From NCBI RefSeq assembly GCF_018139145.2, contig NC_059486.1, forward strand, positions 9,734,001 to 9,798,000: a stretch of 64,000 nt of DNA, given 5' to 3'. Both the position numbers and the translations under genes were made by a program. Within the stretch, counting starts at the first letter, position 1, and every line of letters begins with the position of its first letter. Of the stretch, positions 13,401-28,400 are shown piece after piece. Source of the DNA: Gymnogyps californianus (taxonomy: Eukaryota; Chordata; Aves; Accipitriformes; Cathartidae). The notes beneath the pieces were generated by a model, which ran no database searches, was not told the origin of the DNA, and saw only the letters and a list, made by a program, of their open reading frames with translations.

Positions 13401-16400
13401 GATGCTGCCACCAAGGTATCCTGCCTCCTCTCCCAGTGATGCTGCATTAAGCTGTCCATACGTGTCTGAACAGAAGGAACAAAGGCATATGGGTTTCAGC
13501 AGCGCAAGCAGGGCTAGCTACATTACCCAGGAATGGCAAAGTCATCCTGATGAAGTGTCAGTACATCTACTCAACAACACTACGAGGTCTATGTTTTACT
13601 TTATGACACGTCCCAGAAAATAAATGAATAAATAAATAAAAAGTATTTCAGTAGTTGAGATATAAGAATTTGATCCGCTACCCCCCCCACCTCCCTTTTC
13701 AATGTGCTACTACATTTCTTAGCTAAATGAATCCATGCTATATGCACACGCTTGGAAAAAAGGAAATCCTTTAAAATTTTAACCTAAAAATCACTTCTCT
13801 TCAGGTTGCTCCAGATTCAGAGGCCTAACGCTCATCAAGTGCCTGGCCCTGAAGCAAAATGAATACACAACAAGGAATCGATGCCTGGCAAGGTGAAAAG
13901 ATAGCTAGATGTCCAGTGGCAGAAAGTATTGCTCCCTCATGTTTTTAACTCTCCAGAATATGAGCCATCCAGAAGGCTGAATATTATCTACCAGGAACTT
14001 GCAGAAAAAAACACCAGCTGACTGCTGCGGCTGAGAGATGTGGAATGTCAAATGCCACCCTACGAGACATGGGATAAGCAAGCAAGCAGACGAGCAGGAC
14101 AGGTGATGTGGCCAAAAGTATGCACACATAATTATCACCTCAACAAGCAACATATCTATCCACAAACAAGCTACGTTACGCAGGCATACACCAGCCAGTC
14201 AGATGACAGTGGTCGATTTTTCAGGAACAAGAGTGTTTGTAGTCAAATGACTTGGCAAACATGACGAGGCACTTGGCTGTAATGGCCTGATTGATACACC
14301 TGATGGAAAAGTGGAATCACATACTAAATGCTTGATGAAGATTTCTCCTTCCATTCCTGAAGGGTGTCTACTGAATTTGCTGATTAGAGGAAGTGATGGT
14401 GAGAGACAAATATGGCTTCCCGGGGCAGAAAAAAACATGACGCCAGAGATTTTGAGAAGATGCTAAAAGCAGAGTGTGAGTCATCCTGATCGTCTCCATT
14501 CCTCGAGTTCCTCTGCAGGGACGATGCTAATCTCATCATTACACAGTGGTGACTAAAAGGAGCAAACATGACAGTTTGATCCCTGACTGGTAGCTGCAGG
14601 CTGTGAACCTGAACTCAGCAGCCCGTCACCAGGCCTGGGGTCAGCACAGCGTGCCTACGTGCATCCTCTGCTCCAGAGCTCTCGCTTTATACGTCACATG
14701 GATAACCAGGACTCTTCTGTGAGTTCCAACACTAACAGGGTCCACAAGTTTTGCTTTAAAAAATACAAGGCACGTAGGAAACAGGAAGGAGCTTGCCATG
14801 TACTCGAAGAAGTGAACATCAAACAGTATTAAAGTAACACTGGCACAAAACAATCTCTCTGCTCATCCTTGATTGATATCAACATATCGTGTCTCTACTT
14901 CTGAGTCCACTTTGAATAAGCTTTATCCTGAATTAGGCTGGCTGAAGCCCAAACTTAGGCTGACATAGGTATTACCCTACTTCTGAAATCTAAACTTGAA
15001 CTAATCCAGATACCAAAACAACTCATCCAAAAAAAGACACGACACCTCATAGACACTTCTGTTTGAATGCCCCTGCTGTACAAACTCTTTAAGATCCCGT
15101 ATGAGTCCCTTCCAACTAGTCTACGACCTGGGCTGCCGCTGTCAACCCAGATTTCAAACCTGTAAGAACCAGAAATTATACGTGAAAAGAGATAGAAGCC
15201 CTATGTGTCTTGGATGTGCAAGGCATTACCACTGAACTCAGAAGGTCAGCTGTACGGCTGAAGGCTGGCATCTGGGTCTTCCTGACAGCCTTCAGAAAAC
15301 ATGCTCTGCCTCACAGGCATAAATTGCTCATGATTTAATCAATCCTGGCTGCATAACCACATTAATATGCAACTCGTGTAAGACACATCATCTATGGTGT
15401 GACTAGCTACAGGAACTAATTAAGGTGAAGTCAGGTAAGTTCTGCAGCCCCATCCATTTTAGTTGTTTATCTCAACTTTTTCCTTTTATAAAGGCATCTG
15501 CCGGATGGATGGTTCTCTGCTGGGACACCCAAACCATAGCTGCCATGGGAAAAGCTATCAGACTCAAAAGGGCTCAGCCTGCACTGAAAGTTGACGGGAG
15601 CTGTCTCGCATACATGCACACAGATAAAATTTATACTACTTGGTAACAAATAAATCTCAACATCACTACAGAAATACTCCAAACCTATGTTACCACGTAA
15701 CACATACCACATTGGGTCCCTACAGCAAGGAGGAGAGCCCATCACACAGGGAAATTTTTAGAGGTACAGAGAATAAACTGTGAAACAGTTTGTTTTACAA
15801 CCCTCAGGCTGTAACACAGGAGCCTCCGCGCTGACTTTGCCCCCTCCTCCCAGCCCCAGCACTTACCGCGGAGAGGTGTATTGATTGGGAGACTGCAGGT
15901 TCTGCTCAATCCGCCGGTAGTTATGAATTTGTGTTGGGACTGGAATGGGCACGGAGTGTCCGTACTTGCTGCTAGAACACTGACCTGGCCGGCTGTTGAA
16001 AGGAGACACACAAAGAAAGCCTCTTGTAAGGGGTGGGCCATCAACCAGGTAATTGGAGGTTTTATCTTCATAAAGCAAAAGTACACAGAGAGCGTCCCCT
16101 TGGCTGCTCTTGGGTTGTGGGTTTATACTGGGAGGTAGTTCAAAGTCATATCAAAGGGAAGTGGCACCACACATCTCCTGAAAACAGGCACCTTTCTTCC
16201 AGCACGATTCCCACCCACAGACCAAAGTTAAAACACACACCCAAGCACACCACTCCCTCCAGGAAAACTGGAGCCCTGCTATTTCAGGCCACAACTGGCC
16301 TAGTTTCCAGCAGCTCAGATCCACAGCCAAAGAGCACATCATTGAACAGGGGCTAAACATTCGTGGCTCACAAAGGACACCAGTAAATATTTTGCTGCCA

Positions 16401-19400
16401 AGAGCTACTTGCAATTCATGCAGAGGCACTGCTGCAGCAATGGCATCTCCATGAAAGTCTCAGCACGCCACAAAGAGAATATAAACTTGCGGTCTATATC
16501 AGAGTATTTGCAAGTTAACTACAGGGTGGAGAAGGCAACTCGGGCAAGAATAAATTTAGGGGACAGGAGGTGGTATCTATGTACTCATCAAGGTCAGCTG
16601 GAATATCACACACACAAAATGGGAAAGGCCCATTCTGCAAACTTCAGACTTCATTCTAGTTCCATCCCAGCAGGTTAATCAGCTCACGTCTGATATCTAT
16701 TCCCCCGGGTGACAGTTTCCCCTATTACTCTTAGCCTGTACACCACACTATACACAAACCATGCTATACACCACATTTAACTAAGTAGCCGCCTAAAGTC
16801 TTTTCCCAAAGGCTCCAGAATTCTAGGATTAATTGCCATGGCAATGCTATTTACAACTGCCAACACCCATTGCAGGGATGTTGCACAATTACAGAAAGAT
16901 CTTATTGGTAATGAAGGCTTCTGCGGTCTTCCTTGCTGTCAATCAAGGACGCGCACCTGGGTCTGCCCCTGAGAAGCAGAAAGTATCACTTCTTCGGGTC
17001 TAACACTTGGAGTGGAAGTGTTTTACGTAAGACAAACGGAGATATTTAATTCAGCAAGAATGTACATGTGTGCACAGGGGAAGAGAGAAGAGTTTGTGTC
17101 TTATTTGGCAAAGCATCCCATTACCAGAATTTCTTTTTTGGGGAAGGTCAGCAGTACTCTGTGGTTTACAGTGACAGTGTTGAACAAAGCTGACCTCCAG
17201 GAATGTGTCTGCAGATCTGCACACTGTGCACGTGAAGATGCTCTTCCATCACAACAGAGCCAAATAACTGAAACAGATCTTTCATCAAGGCTGAAAAATC
17301 AAAACATGATTCCGATTTCCTCCTTCCTCTCTCAAAATGTCTACTGATATTTTAAGTTCTATATATTCCTCCTTATTTCTTCCACCAAGAGAACAGACTT
17401 TTAATCTGATGTCTGTCTCTAAAAGGCAGCATGGAAGCCTTGAATCTTCATTGACGTACAATAAAATAAAGACATTCAAGGTTTCTGATTGCTCAGTGAA
17501 AAGGTGAGGCTTTGGTGTCTCTGCCTTCCACCAGTGTAAGACATGGAGTCAGACAGACATAAAGCGAACAGAGCTTTAACCAAGAAATCTGAGGGTTAAC
17601 GTCAAACTTTATACATATCCTGACTTTCAACATACATTTCAAACACTATCTCTTCAATCTGGCCAAAATCCTTTGGGGGAAAAGTAGTTCTCTGGTGAAA
17701 TGATCCCCCCTCTCTCCAAGAGTTATAACAAATCCTTATAGGAGCCAGGTTTCTCCACAAGGTGCGTGTTGCAAAAGAAAGCATCCAAATGAGGCGACAC
17801 CTACTAAACCTGCTAATTGCCCTCAAGCCTTAAAGACTACGATTGACCATAAATTTGCAAAGATCAAGAGATAAAGCTGGGACAGGGAGTTTAATTACTT
17901 GGCAGTAATTAAAAGCTCTTTGAAAATGGTATTAAATTCATTGCTGTGGGATACATCCAAGAAAGTACCTTTTGTTAGACTTATTAAGCATCTTCAACAA
18001 GGGGGGGGGGGGGGGAAATCAACTGTCAGCATATTTTTATCCTGCCTAGTCCTCATGCTCTTTAGTTAAAAACAAGGAGAGCTGCTCTAGAGTGTACCAT
18101 GACATCCTGAGGAAAACCCACTGCTGGCCACTCTAAAATAGCCTTTGCTTTCTGTCCTAGTTGGACTGCATCCAGCATTGCTTGCTAGCCTAGAGCCACA
18201 CATGAAAGGGAGAACTGCTGCTTCCAAGTGAGCAAAGACGGAGAGAAAATCACCGTGCCAGTGAAGCCAAGCGCTGAACCAACAGGCCTCATGACATCTA
18301 CAGTGAAGGGCACTGAAACCCATGTTAATAGTAAGGGCATACCTGGGTGGCACCAGTTCAAAGCACTTTCAGGGGACAGATCAAAGATCATGCTTTACAC
18401 TCTGGATTTGGAGTGACTACTCCAATCTTTCATTACTTATGTCTTATTCCCCATCCTGGACAGGGCAGGAAGTAACTTTTCAGTCTTTCTTCAAAGCAGA
18501 TAGAAAAGTGGGGAGTAGCACTAGAGGGTTTGGTATCTGCCCCACAGAAGCTGCTGGGAATGATTAGGAAAGACAGCGGGAGCAGAAACATGTCTAGATC
18601 ATAGCCACTGGCATCGACTTGCCACCTTCTGATCCACTAGAATACAATGAGGTCAGTTCGGTGAAGACAGCGGTGAACAGTGAAAAGCAGGCAGCATTTG
18701 TAGTCAACTTCCATGAATTTCCACTCACTGCTGTCCAGAAACAAGGCCAAATCCTTTAATAAAGACTGATCCTCAGAATGCAAAGGAATCAGTTAAGGAA
18801 TAAGCTGTTAAAAAGCTTAGCAGGCAACGGCATAAGAAGCCTCATGCAATTAAACTCCACATTGCGGTACATGCTTGCCAATTAATCTGATCACGTCAGC
18901 AAGGCTTTGAGCTATATTCCTCTCCTTTAAATTTGTATGCTTTGAGGCTATGTTTTGTCATTTTCTGGGCTCCGTTTATGTGACAAGTGTGTCCAACACA
19001 TAGCCTGGGACTACATTTTCTTCTTAAGAAAGATTTTAGGGTCATCCGTCTCCCAGTGTGAAATCCCCTTCAACTGTCCTCCCCCAACAGGTGCCATACT
19101 GACAGAATAGAAGATGAAAGCCGTCCTGCTTCCCCAGTAGGCAAGAATGAGATGGGAAGCAACACCGCCAGCTCCCTATAAGCTAAGCACGTACCCTAAA
19201 GCTTCAAGCTCTAGAGTCAATGGGATCACCTTCCACAGACCATTAACGTCTTCTGAACATAAACGCGTCTGGAGGCGCTGGCGGTGCTTGGCAGCTGGTG
19301 CTGTTGTGCGTGGGCAGCTGTCACCTACAACATTTCTGAATGCCAAAGCTGAGTTTATAGCAACTGGTTCAGTTGGAACTAAATCTATAACCACGCCTGT

Positions 19401-22400
19401 TTGCACTTGTTACTCCTACTCCTGCACCCTCTGTTACTAAACAAGGCCCATGTAGCAGCATTACTTCATACAGACATAGTACAACGAGCTGTTTGGAGCT
19501 TCAAGCAAACTGCAAACAACTAAGTAGGCCCAGATCTGTCCTTCAACAGCAAGGAGAGATGAGCAACACTCCTCCACGTTTGCCCTCCTATTCCTTCCCA
19601 GTTATTCAAGCCCATAGTAGTTTCAGCCTCTAACTCACTGCATGAATTTAGAAGCAAGGGTCTTTAGCTGGAATACTCACCGCCTCTGCAGGCTGAGCAC
19701 AGAGGGGATGAGTAGCACATACATGCCAGTAGAGTACATTTACTTTCTGCTTGAGAATAATCCCTGGCCCCCCAGGGCACAGAGTTAATTCCAGCTCTAC
19801 TGCATTCTCTCCTGGCCCCTCCTGAGGGCCAGAAGAGGGACAGACAGGCTCTGCAGTTGGGACTGATCAGTGCCCGAGGCTGGGGAGTTTCTCCTGGGTG
19901 TTTCTTGTTACCCTTTAATTAAATGAGAGATGTGGATCTTGTCTAGCACACCAACATCTGTAAAATCCCCTCTTGGAAGCCAATGCGTGTTCAATTAATC
20001 AATGTTTCATAGTCACCACTGAACAGTCTTTCTTACCTGGATGGGCTAGGAGAACTGCTGTACGGGGGTGAAGGAGACGGTGTCCTTCCCTGGCTTTCCA
20101 AGCCTGCTGAAGTCACCAGAGAACTCCTGAAGAATGACAGAAAGAACCCAGCTGTTAGAGCCTGGGAACCAACCCTGCTCCACCCCTACAAAGCACAGCA
20201 ACAGAGCTATGTCTGCCCAGCACCCTCTGCTGAGTCTAGCTGTAGGAGCCCTGGGGCCTGTCACACTGCCTGACACACACTCTGGTATTCAGGAGCCACA
20301 TGCTGATGATCAGACTGAAAATGGTCAGAACCAGGCAGGTGACAGCTATCCCTGAAACAAAAGTTAACTCAGCAACATCTTCCCTCCCATCCACCAGAAC
20401 CCAGAAGTCCCTAATGCACAGTATGCTCCAGTGGCTAAACAATTTCAGTTGCCTTGGTGATCTTACCCACTGTACATCAGGCTGTCTTGGATTGGTTTCC
20501 CTCCTGCAGCCTCAGCAGTTAAATCACCTGAGGAACAAGGAAGTGCAGAAACAGATTAATTCAAGATAATTTACTTAAAAATCTTTATATATTCAGAGCA
20601 ACTGAGATTTTGGGTAGAATTTCCTGCTCCTCCAAAACCTGCTCAGTTGCTTCTGAAGTCAGCGTTTTGCAAAATACATGTGGGCTGAAGCTGATGTGGA
20701 TGCTGCTGATCCTTATACCCTGAAGTTTTGGAAAATTTAAGCTGAAAGGAAATCCTTTCGGAAGGGCGCCAAAACCTGACAGAGTCATTTGGGGCAAGAG
20801 GTATATGTCCACTTGTGGTGCAAGCAACTAGCTGCTGTGTAAAAAGACAGTGGTATATGTTGCACGTAGGGCTTTGAAACATCCGTGTCCTAAGTGGCAA
20901 AAATCCAGGGCAGCCAAATGAGCTGGCAGCTGGATACACAACACAGGGGAGTTTGTGCCTTTGCCAAAACATCTGAACACTGGAAACACGACTAACACAA
21001 GACAAGTGTATACTGGTCCCATCACTGTTCCCAGGAAAAATACAAGCAACACTGAGCTCTTCCTTATCATAAGGATTGCACAGCAGAGACCTTTCACAGA
21101 TTCCAGTTCTACCCCTCCAAATTCCTGTTTCAATACAAGTACTGCAACTGTGAAAGGAGGAATCACAGCATTTATCACCAAGTCCCAACTCAGCAAAGCA
21201 TCATACACATAGTCAAGGTTGAACAATATCCTTCTGCTGGTTAAGGAAGGACTTGTGCATGGACATACTTAGGCATGTGGCTGAACTGGGGCCCTGGCCT
21301 CTATGTACATATGTATTTTCAAGCAATTCCTATCAAAGTATAAACACATAGAGGTGCTAAAACATTTGAAGAAAAATTCAACATCTTTTAGTTTTTCTCA
21401 GGGATTTTTTCAAGTGCAAAATCCAGCTTGCTAGCTGAAATCCCGTCTTGGACTCTGATGCTGAGTGAAACTGAAGACAGGATGACATGGGAATGGTTTC
21501 TGAGAGAGAAAGACATTTCCCTGTGAGCCTAATTATCTTCTTTTCCAGTTGGATTTCCAGGTTCAATCTCTTATTGAGGTCCCCGAGTAATCTTTACTCT
21601 CAAATCCTATCTCTGAAGGTAATTAAAAAATATCCTATGAAACCAGCCAGTGAGACAGATATGTCTTCCAGCTTGAGAACAAAAACATTCCTGTTATTCA
21701 GTCAAAACAGACAGGTTTAATCGCTCTTTCAACTTTCTAGTAACTGTCCTTAACATCCACATACCCCTCTGCTTAGAACACCTGCATTTCCAGAAAACAC
21801 CTTACTTGAGAACTGTGCTGGGACCATAACGAAGTCATCTGTGTCACAGGACGAATTCTTACTGCTGCTTCCAGCAGAGTCCTTAGATCCATGCAGAAAG
21901 CCGGGGGAATCTTGGGTAGGGGATGCCAGCGCCTTCTCCTGCAGCTGCTGCTGCATCTCTCCAAGGGACTGCTAATTCAAGAAGAAAACAAACACTGGCT
22001 TCAGCACAGCTACTTCATCATTCTGCTGGATCCTTTAAACTGAGCTGTACAAGGCTACGAACAACATTTTGCTGATAAACTAGGGCTGACAGTTTGCCAG
22101 AAGCAGCTGTTTAGTTTACTGAAAAGAAACAGCCTTTTATGTCCATATCAGAACAGCGCATCTTTTGTTACACAAAAGATACTACCAGCATGTCTGATGG
22201 TCCCCAGATAAGAAAAATTCACTTGAGGTATTGCATCCCTCTGCTAAGGCTTTCTGGATCAACCACACATTTTCTACCAACTCAATTTAGTATGGCTGTG
22301 AAACAGAGAAGAGCTTTCAGAGATAGTTTTGGTTGTTCAATTGGGTTACTTTTTTTTGTTTTGTTCTTAAACATGAAACATCTGGTCTCTACTCGCGCTT

Positions 22401-25400
22401 TTGCAGTAAGCAGCACTCAGGAGCACGTACAGAAGTGTCCCTGCACTTTCAGGACAACCCTGTTTTGCTGTAGTGCTGATAAGGAGTTAAAGAAAGGCCT
22501 GGAGGAGGCTAAGCATTCAACAGATGAACACCTCACAGCCGTCAGAGGCAGGACAGACCCTAAAAAGTCCCATTTTTCCACTTCCTTCAGCCAAACGATA
22601 AATAGCCCCACAATCCTTGTGTTTTGCAGACAGATGGAGGAGGCCAGACGGTTTAAGAAAGCTTTAAGACAGCTGAACTGCCCACGGAGTAGATCACAAT
22701 CTTTCTCCTAATGCATTTTTAGGCTGAGAAAAACTTGAATCAGCTTTCACTTGGGCCCTATTAAGACCCTGTTCACCCTCCAAAGACTCTCTTGCTGTAC
22801 CAGCGGGGACTCTCTCTCACTGTACGTGCAGTACATACAAGCAGAACGCATTTTCCAGCTGTCAGAGTTGTCTCTTTTCCACCCAACCTGCTAGCTCTGC
22901 CCTGCACATGTGGCATTTTTCACATGCTGGACCAGCACACCTCCATCAGCAAAACTTCAAAATGCAGAGCGGGACCAGTGCAGGACACTTCTAACATGGG
23001 ACCCCCTCCTGGTCTGGCAGCACGTCTGTACCATCCCCGAGCTTCCCAAACTAGGAAAGCTCAGGGGAGAGAGTCTGCTTTTCACACCATCTACCCATTC
23101 CTGGAGTCTTATGGTCAGGAGGGTCTCAGCCTACTTAAGGCTGCAGGGGGGAAGAAGCTCTCGGGGATACAGTTATGCTACGTTCAGAGGAGAGCAGACC
23201 TCTCCTCTCTGCCAGCCCACACCATGAGCACTGACATCAACTTCTGATAGTGCCTCTCAGCCTTTCCCGCACCAGGCTGAGACACCTTGGCCCAGGGAAA
23301 CTCACAGAACAAAGCAAAAAAGCAGTAATGCCAGGGAGGAAAAAACCCAATCCTTCTCCCTTCCTCTACCCATCACATCACCAGCATTTCTGAGTTCAAA
23401 GTCAAAAGGCAGCTTTCACCAAGAGCCTCCAAAAACAAGCTTTCAGTTCAGCGAGCTGGAGGAATGTCACTTCCCTGGTCAGTTAATATTCTGCCCTCCA
23501 GAAAAGTTTTCATCATTTCAGGTAACCAGAGACGAAAAAACGTCAGTTCAGATCATCTCTCACAAGACCACTGGACTGTGGCAGGTCTGGTCTGAGCAAA
23601 CAGCTTTGCTGAACGTCCCTCTGTGGCGCCTGGGAATGCTGGTCAGAAAGGAGGAGGGTCACCTTACAAAGAAGGCTGGATATGCTGTCAAGCTGCAGAG
23701 ATTTTGCTTGAAAACTGAGAACTCGCAGCCAAGTAAGCGGTGCTATACCCTAAGTTAGTGACTGTTTTTTGGTTCCAAGGAGCTTTCCATCTCTGCCAAG
23801 ACAAGCTAGTGTCGTTAATACCAACTTCTTTCATAAAGGCATTTCATGTAATACCCAAACCCAGGCAGAACTAAAGCGTTCAGTAACTTGTACCAGAAGA
23901 CAGCAAAAGCAGAGACCTTGTTTCAGAGAAGCAAGCAGGAAGACCATTAACACAAGCAGGGGATCCTCTGGGCTGTACTTACAGGAGGTGATGCCAGGTG
24001 GGAAGTAGAAGAGCTGCTGGAGGAACTACCGGAGCCTGAACTGGGATAAGAAGGCATTGGCACGGAAGCAGCTAAAACCAGCAAAAGACAAAACCAAAAG
24101 AAGTTGTCAAACTAAGATCAATCAATAATAAAAGGTCTTTTTCATCTCTTCCCATCAGGTGTATCTCATGTACCATCATGTATCTTATGTATCAGATGTG
24201 GCCAATTAAAGGAGAACAAAAGAAAAATTAGCATTCTGTTCAGTTGTATGATTCAAATCCATCCACTCCTCCGTGCACTATTTCACAGTTATAGATCTTG
24301 GGGTGGAAGGTCTCAGAACATCTGACCAAGATCAGACATCCACTCGACAGCTGACCTACACAGGTAGCAAGATGGTTTCTGCCCTAAAGAGCCTCCAAAG
24401 CATCTTTGCAAATGAAGGGAAAGATAAACAGAAAAGTGGACTGAGTTACTCATGCCAGGGGCAGAGGTTAGAAGCTAGACTACACCCTTACAGTTTCTTC
24501 TTCATCAGACCTTGTGGCTTAGCACACATACATCAAATGTTGGGAGGTCTGCGGTAAGTTAAACTACATGCCTACTCACACTCTATGTGCTTGCTGCCCA
24601 AACAGTCACTTGGGCATCCCAGGCTACATGCTATTAAAAAAATCCCCACAGAATTAATCATTTCACAAGGAAATAGTTCATTGCTTCCTATACCTCAACA
24701 CATTCTCCCTCGGTCACTTCTGCAAGTTAAAGAGGTTTTGCTTATTTAATCTCCTTGTACAGAAATTGTTGCACAGCACAGGCTATTCTTGCATTCCTTC
24801 CTTTTATGTTTTATTATTCAATATCAGAACTGCCCATTTTATTCACTTCATTGTTGAACTCGCTTTTGTAACTCTCACAGAGGCATAAAGCTCACACTGA
24901 AAGGACTAGTTAGCACTGACCTTCAGGCAGAAAAGACGATGAAGGCATCACAGGAGAAAAGAATATTTAACTCCAATGACTTATGCAAGTGAGGTTCAGT
25001 AAATAACTTAGAAGAGCTCAGCTCAGCCGAGGAGGGAGACAAGTCAAACATAACATTGGCTCCCTAAAGGACTTTGAAGTATTTAGTGGTTCAAATTCCC
25101 TAGTCCACCTGCACAAGACTGAACAGCGCAGAAGTTGCAGAAGAGTCCCAACATCCCCACTTCAAGGCAGCTTGAAGACAGATTTTACTCTACAACCATT
25201 TTGGTGTTTGAATCACTTAAGATAGAGATCAGAGGCAATGCTTAAGTGAGGAGAGGAACACTTTGCTTCTCTTCCATTGTGCTGGCAGAAAACTAGCACC
25301 TTGTATCAGACTTCTACCTTTACAGGATCTGTGTTAATGACTCCATACTTAATACAAGGCAGGTTAATAACACCTAGAAGAAGAATCCTTCTGTTTGAAG

Positions 25401-28400
25401 TAAAACTACTGCTGTCATTAATCACATTAGATACTACATAGTACTTACTCGATTCAACTGGCTAGAAAAATAAAAGTACAGCTCTCAGCAATTAACTGTT
25501 GAAACAGTGTTCTAATGATAAAAGAATGGGAAAATATGCCTTTTAATAAAAAGCTTTAAGAAGTCTTTCCATGTAGCCTATCAAAGAAGGTTAAAGGATG
25601 ACTGGACCAGCGTCTCCTAGCACAAAGAGAGCAATCACTTAGATGCTGAATTCCTCAGTCTGACAGAGATGTAACAAGATCCAACAACAGGAAAATGAAG
25701 CCAAAGTGCAGACTTAAACTATACGTTTTAACGTAAGTAATCAACCACTGTAACAGTTTAACCAGGGTCATAGTGATCTCCTCCACCCTTTGCTAACGTT
25801 AACAAAACCCCAATGTTTTTCTAAGGAGGTTAAGTTATACTGCAAATGGAGATTGATTCAGCAGAGTCCCGGGGCTTGTGCAATAGGAAGCCATAGCGGG
25901 ATAGCTGCGTGGGCCTGTGTGCAGTGACACACGCACACGCAGATGCCTTTCCCTCCTGTGTTGGACCTTACTGGCAGTTCTCACTCTACCAGAGTTTTGA
26001 GCGTTAGGTCCATAATGAAATAAAGCTTTCCAAAGCTTTGTGAGAGGCTACTTTTTAGCCTCTGCATCTATTCTACAATCGATTTTGTGCCCTTGGTGGA
26101 CTGTTCTGTTAAAATGCACTGCCCTGGCACCGGTAAAGGAACAGGGACCGCAGTACCCTGATGATGGGTATTCTGGGAGGTCGGTCAGGGGCTTGGCACG
26201 GAGAGCTACACCGCCTGCACCCCACGCGCTCTTCCAGCATAGCTGGTTCCCGCTCCCCACACTCAGGGAACACACACAGAGGTCTGAGAACTTGCCTGTA
26301 AAATGGAGAGCTCTGTCCTGCCTATACCACACTACTTTTGATCTTAGTGATCTTCCCACAGAGCCTGCAGAGCAATCCTTACTACCTTCCCTATATATTT
26401 AATATCAGAAATCTGAGAGGGGGAAAAAAGTCTCCCCATTTTTATCCTGCCAACTGTTACAGAACAGTTCACCCTTGTACAGACAGACCTTCCTACTATG
26501 GAAAGGTGCTTTTAAGAAAAGGTAAGTGATTTCTGAACTCTATCCACATGTGCCTGCTGCAAGACTTGCATCACCATTCATTTTTCCTGGAATTAGTATT
26601 TTTGTTAGAGTCATTTCAGTTCTCTCTCAAGGTCCCCTCCACTCTATTTTGGTTCTGTGTTTATTATTGATTTAAACCTGGCTGGAATTGAGACTTTTCT
26701 ATTTTTGTCTATTTGCTTTGGACAGCCTTCCATTAATCTAGGAAGGAAGACAAGCAGGCAGACTTTGCCACTACCATCTGAAACTCAAGTTAAAACTATC
26801 TGCATGAAGCACACTTTTAGGTACAGCCTCTATTAAAATTGTTCTTATTTAAAACCCTGTAAACTCCACAAATTCACACTGTAATGCTGTGAGGTCCAAC
26901 TCAAAAGGTCCTGACACTAAAAATGGACTTTCATGCATGTAGTACCACAAGGTTTGGCTCTGACAAACCCTCTCTGACCACCACATCCCCGTTGGTGCAT
27001 TTTTCAGCGTCAGCCACGTAGGGCAGCTTGAAAGCAAGACGCTTGCTTCCATCTCCTCCACACACCCAGGCACTCCCAGTTTAAAATTAAAAAGGGTGCA
27101 AACACTTGGCTCATCATGTTTTCAGCTCAAGTCTGAATGCAGGGAATGTTAACATGGATTGTAGGCCCCCACCCAAATCCAGAAATTGCTGGATTGTAAT
27201 TGTAATGTAAATAAGTCTGTTTTCATAATTGTCCTCTCCAACTTGTTCCAGCAACAAAACAGCCATCCTGTACGTTGCGTAACCGATGCCAACTGGTTTC
27301 AAAATGGGAAAGCTGGAAGCCATAAAGGCAAGCCTGTGCTCCAGCTGTGTGGATCTTGATACTGGATCCTACACCTGCAAAAATCACTTCTGACAAATCA
27401 TCCTACCAGGGGCTCGGTTGTCCTAAAAATATCTGAGCCTCAAGCTTTACATAAAAGCTTTATTTGGAATCCAAGTTTTATACACACTGGAGAGATGCAT
27501 TTTTGTGATTATCTGGATTCAATTAAAACCAGTCATCAAAAAGTTATTTAATTGCAGTCTCTGACGAGGCAATAGTTTGAATGCAAAAACTGAAAGGACT
27601 TGCCCAAAGAATAAGCTGCTTTTTAGAGTTCAAAAATTTGCACCATTAAAATCTTTTATATGCAGAAGTCATGGTGATTTTTTGCTAGTTTCTACCTGAG
27701 TATTTTATGTACAGTAAGATTACAAAGATGGTAAAAGTCAAGTTAAGCCTGACACATTCCAGACACTGAACCACCAGTACACTTCTGAACCATAACCGCT
27801 CACATTTCATGCTCTCTTAACTCAGAGTAAAGGAGGTACCAGCTTACCATTCATTAAAGGCAAGAGCAAAAAAACCTCCAAAATATTCTGCATGGGTACC
27901 AATTACAATGTGTTTACTGAGAGAAGACTTGCACAAGCATCTAATTATGCCTTCTCATGCATTATTACTGTAACACACTGCCCCATACCATATACTGATC
28001 AGACCTGGCTACAGACAGACGACGTTCTGACTAGACACAGTATTTTAAAGACTTTTTATTAATAAATTTTTACACATCTAAAGTACATGCTTAGTCACAG
28101 GTACAAAACCCACAAAAGAAAATAAAATATAAATAAATGAACAAAAAATAAAGTACACGTTTTAGTTAACAAAGCCCAAGGCCCTGGACCCACTCTCCAG
28201 GCTAAAGCCTGTGGCAGAGCTTTGCGGTACACCCTGGATGGCAGCAGACTTATGTCCTTGCTTCCCTAAAGGAGTGAGATGAGAGGAGGGACATGAGAAC
28301 AACCATCCCTCGAAACCGCAGTGGAGTGGATGAGCTTGTCAGAAATGCCATATTTAAAGATTTTTGACAGAAACGTTGATTTTGTTGAAGTGTCTTGAAA

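Larger units (their letters stand above)
12262..15866 (-). other. ULK1: ULK1 intron
   Basis: About 3.6 kb. It contains a short AATA microsatellite (about 13617-13642), a C run near 13681-13690, and a possible CR1 3' end at about 15085-15130. No exon-like segment. Confidence 0.85.

Noticed and set aside
22139..22711. 190-codon plus-strand open frame
   Set aside because: Lies in a ULK1 intron, has no homology I recognise and no sign of a promoter or splice pattern.
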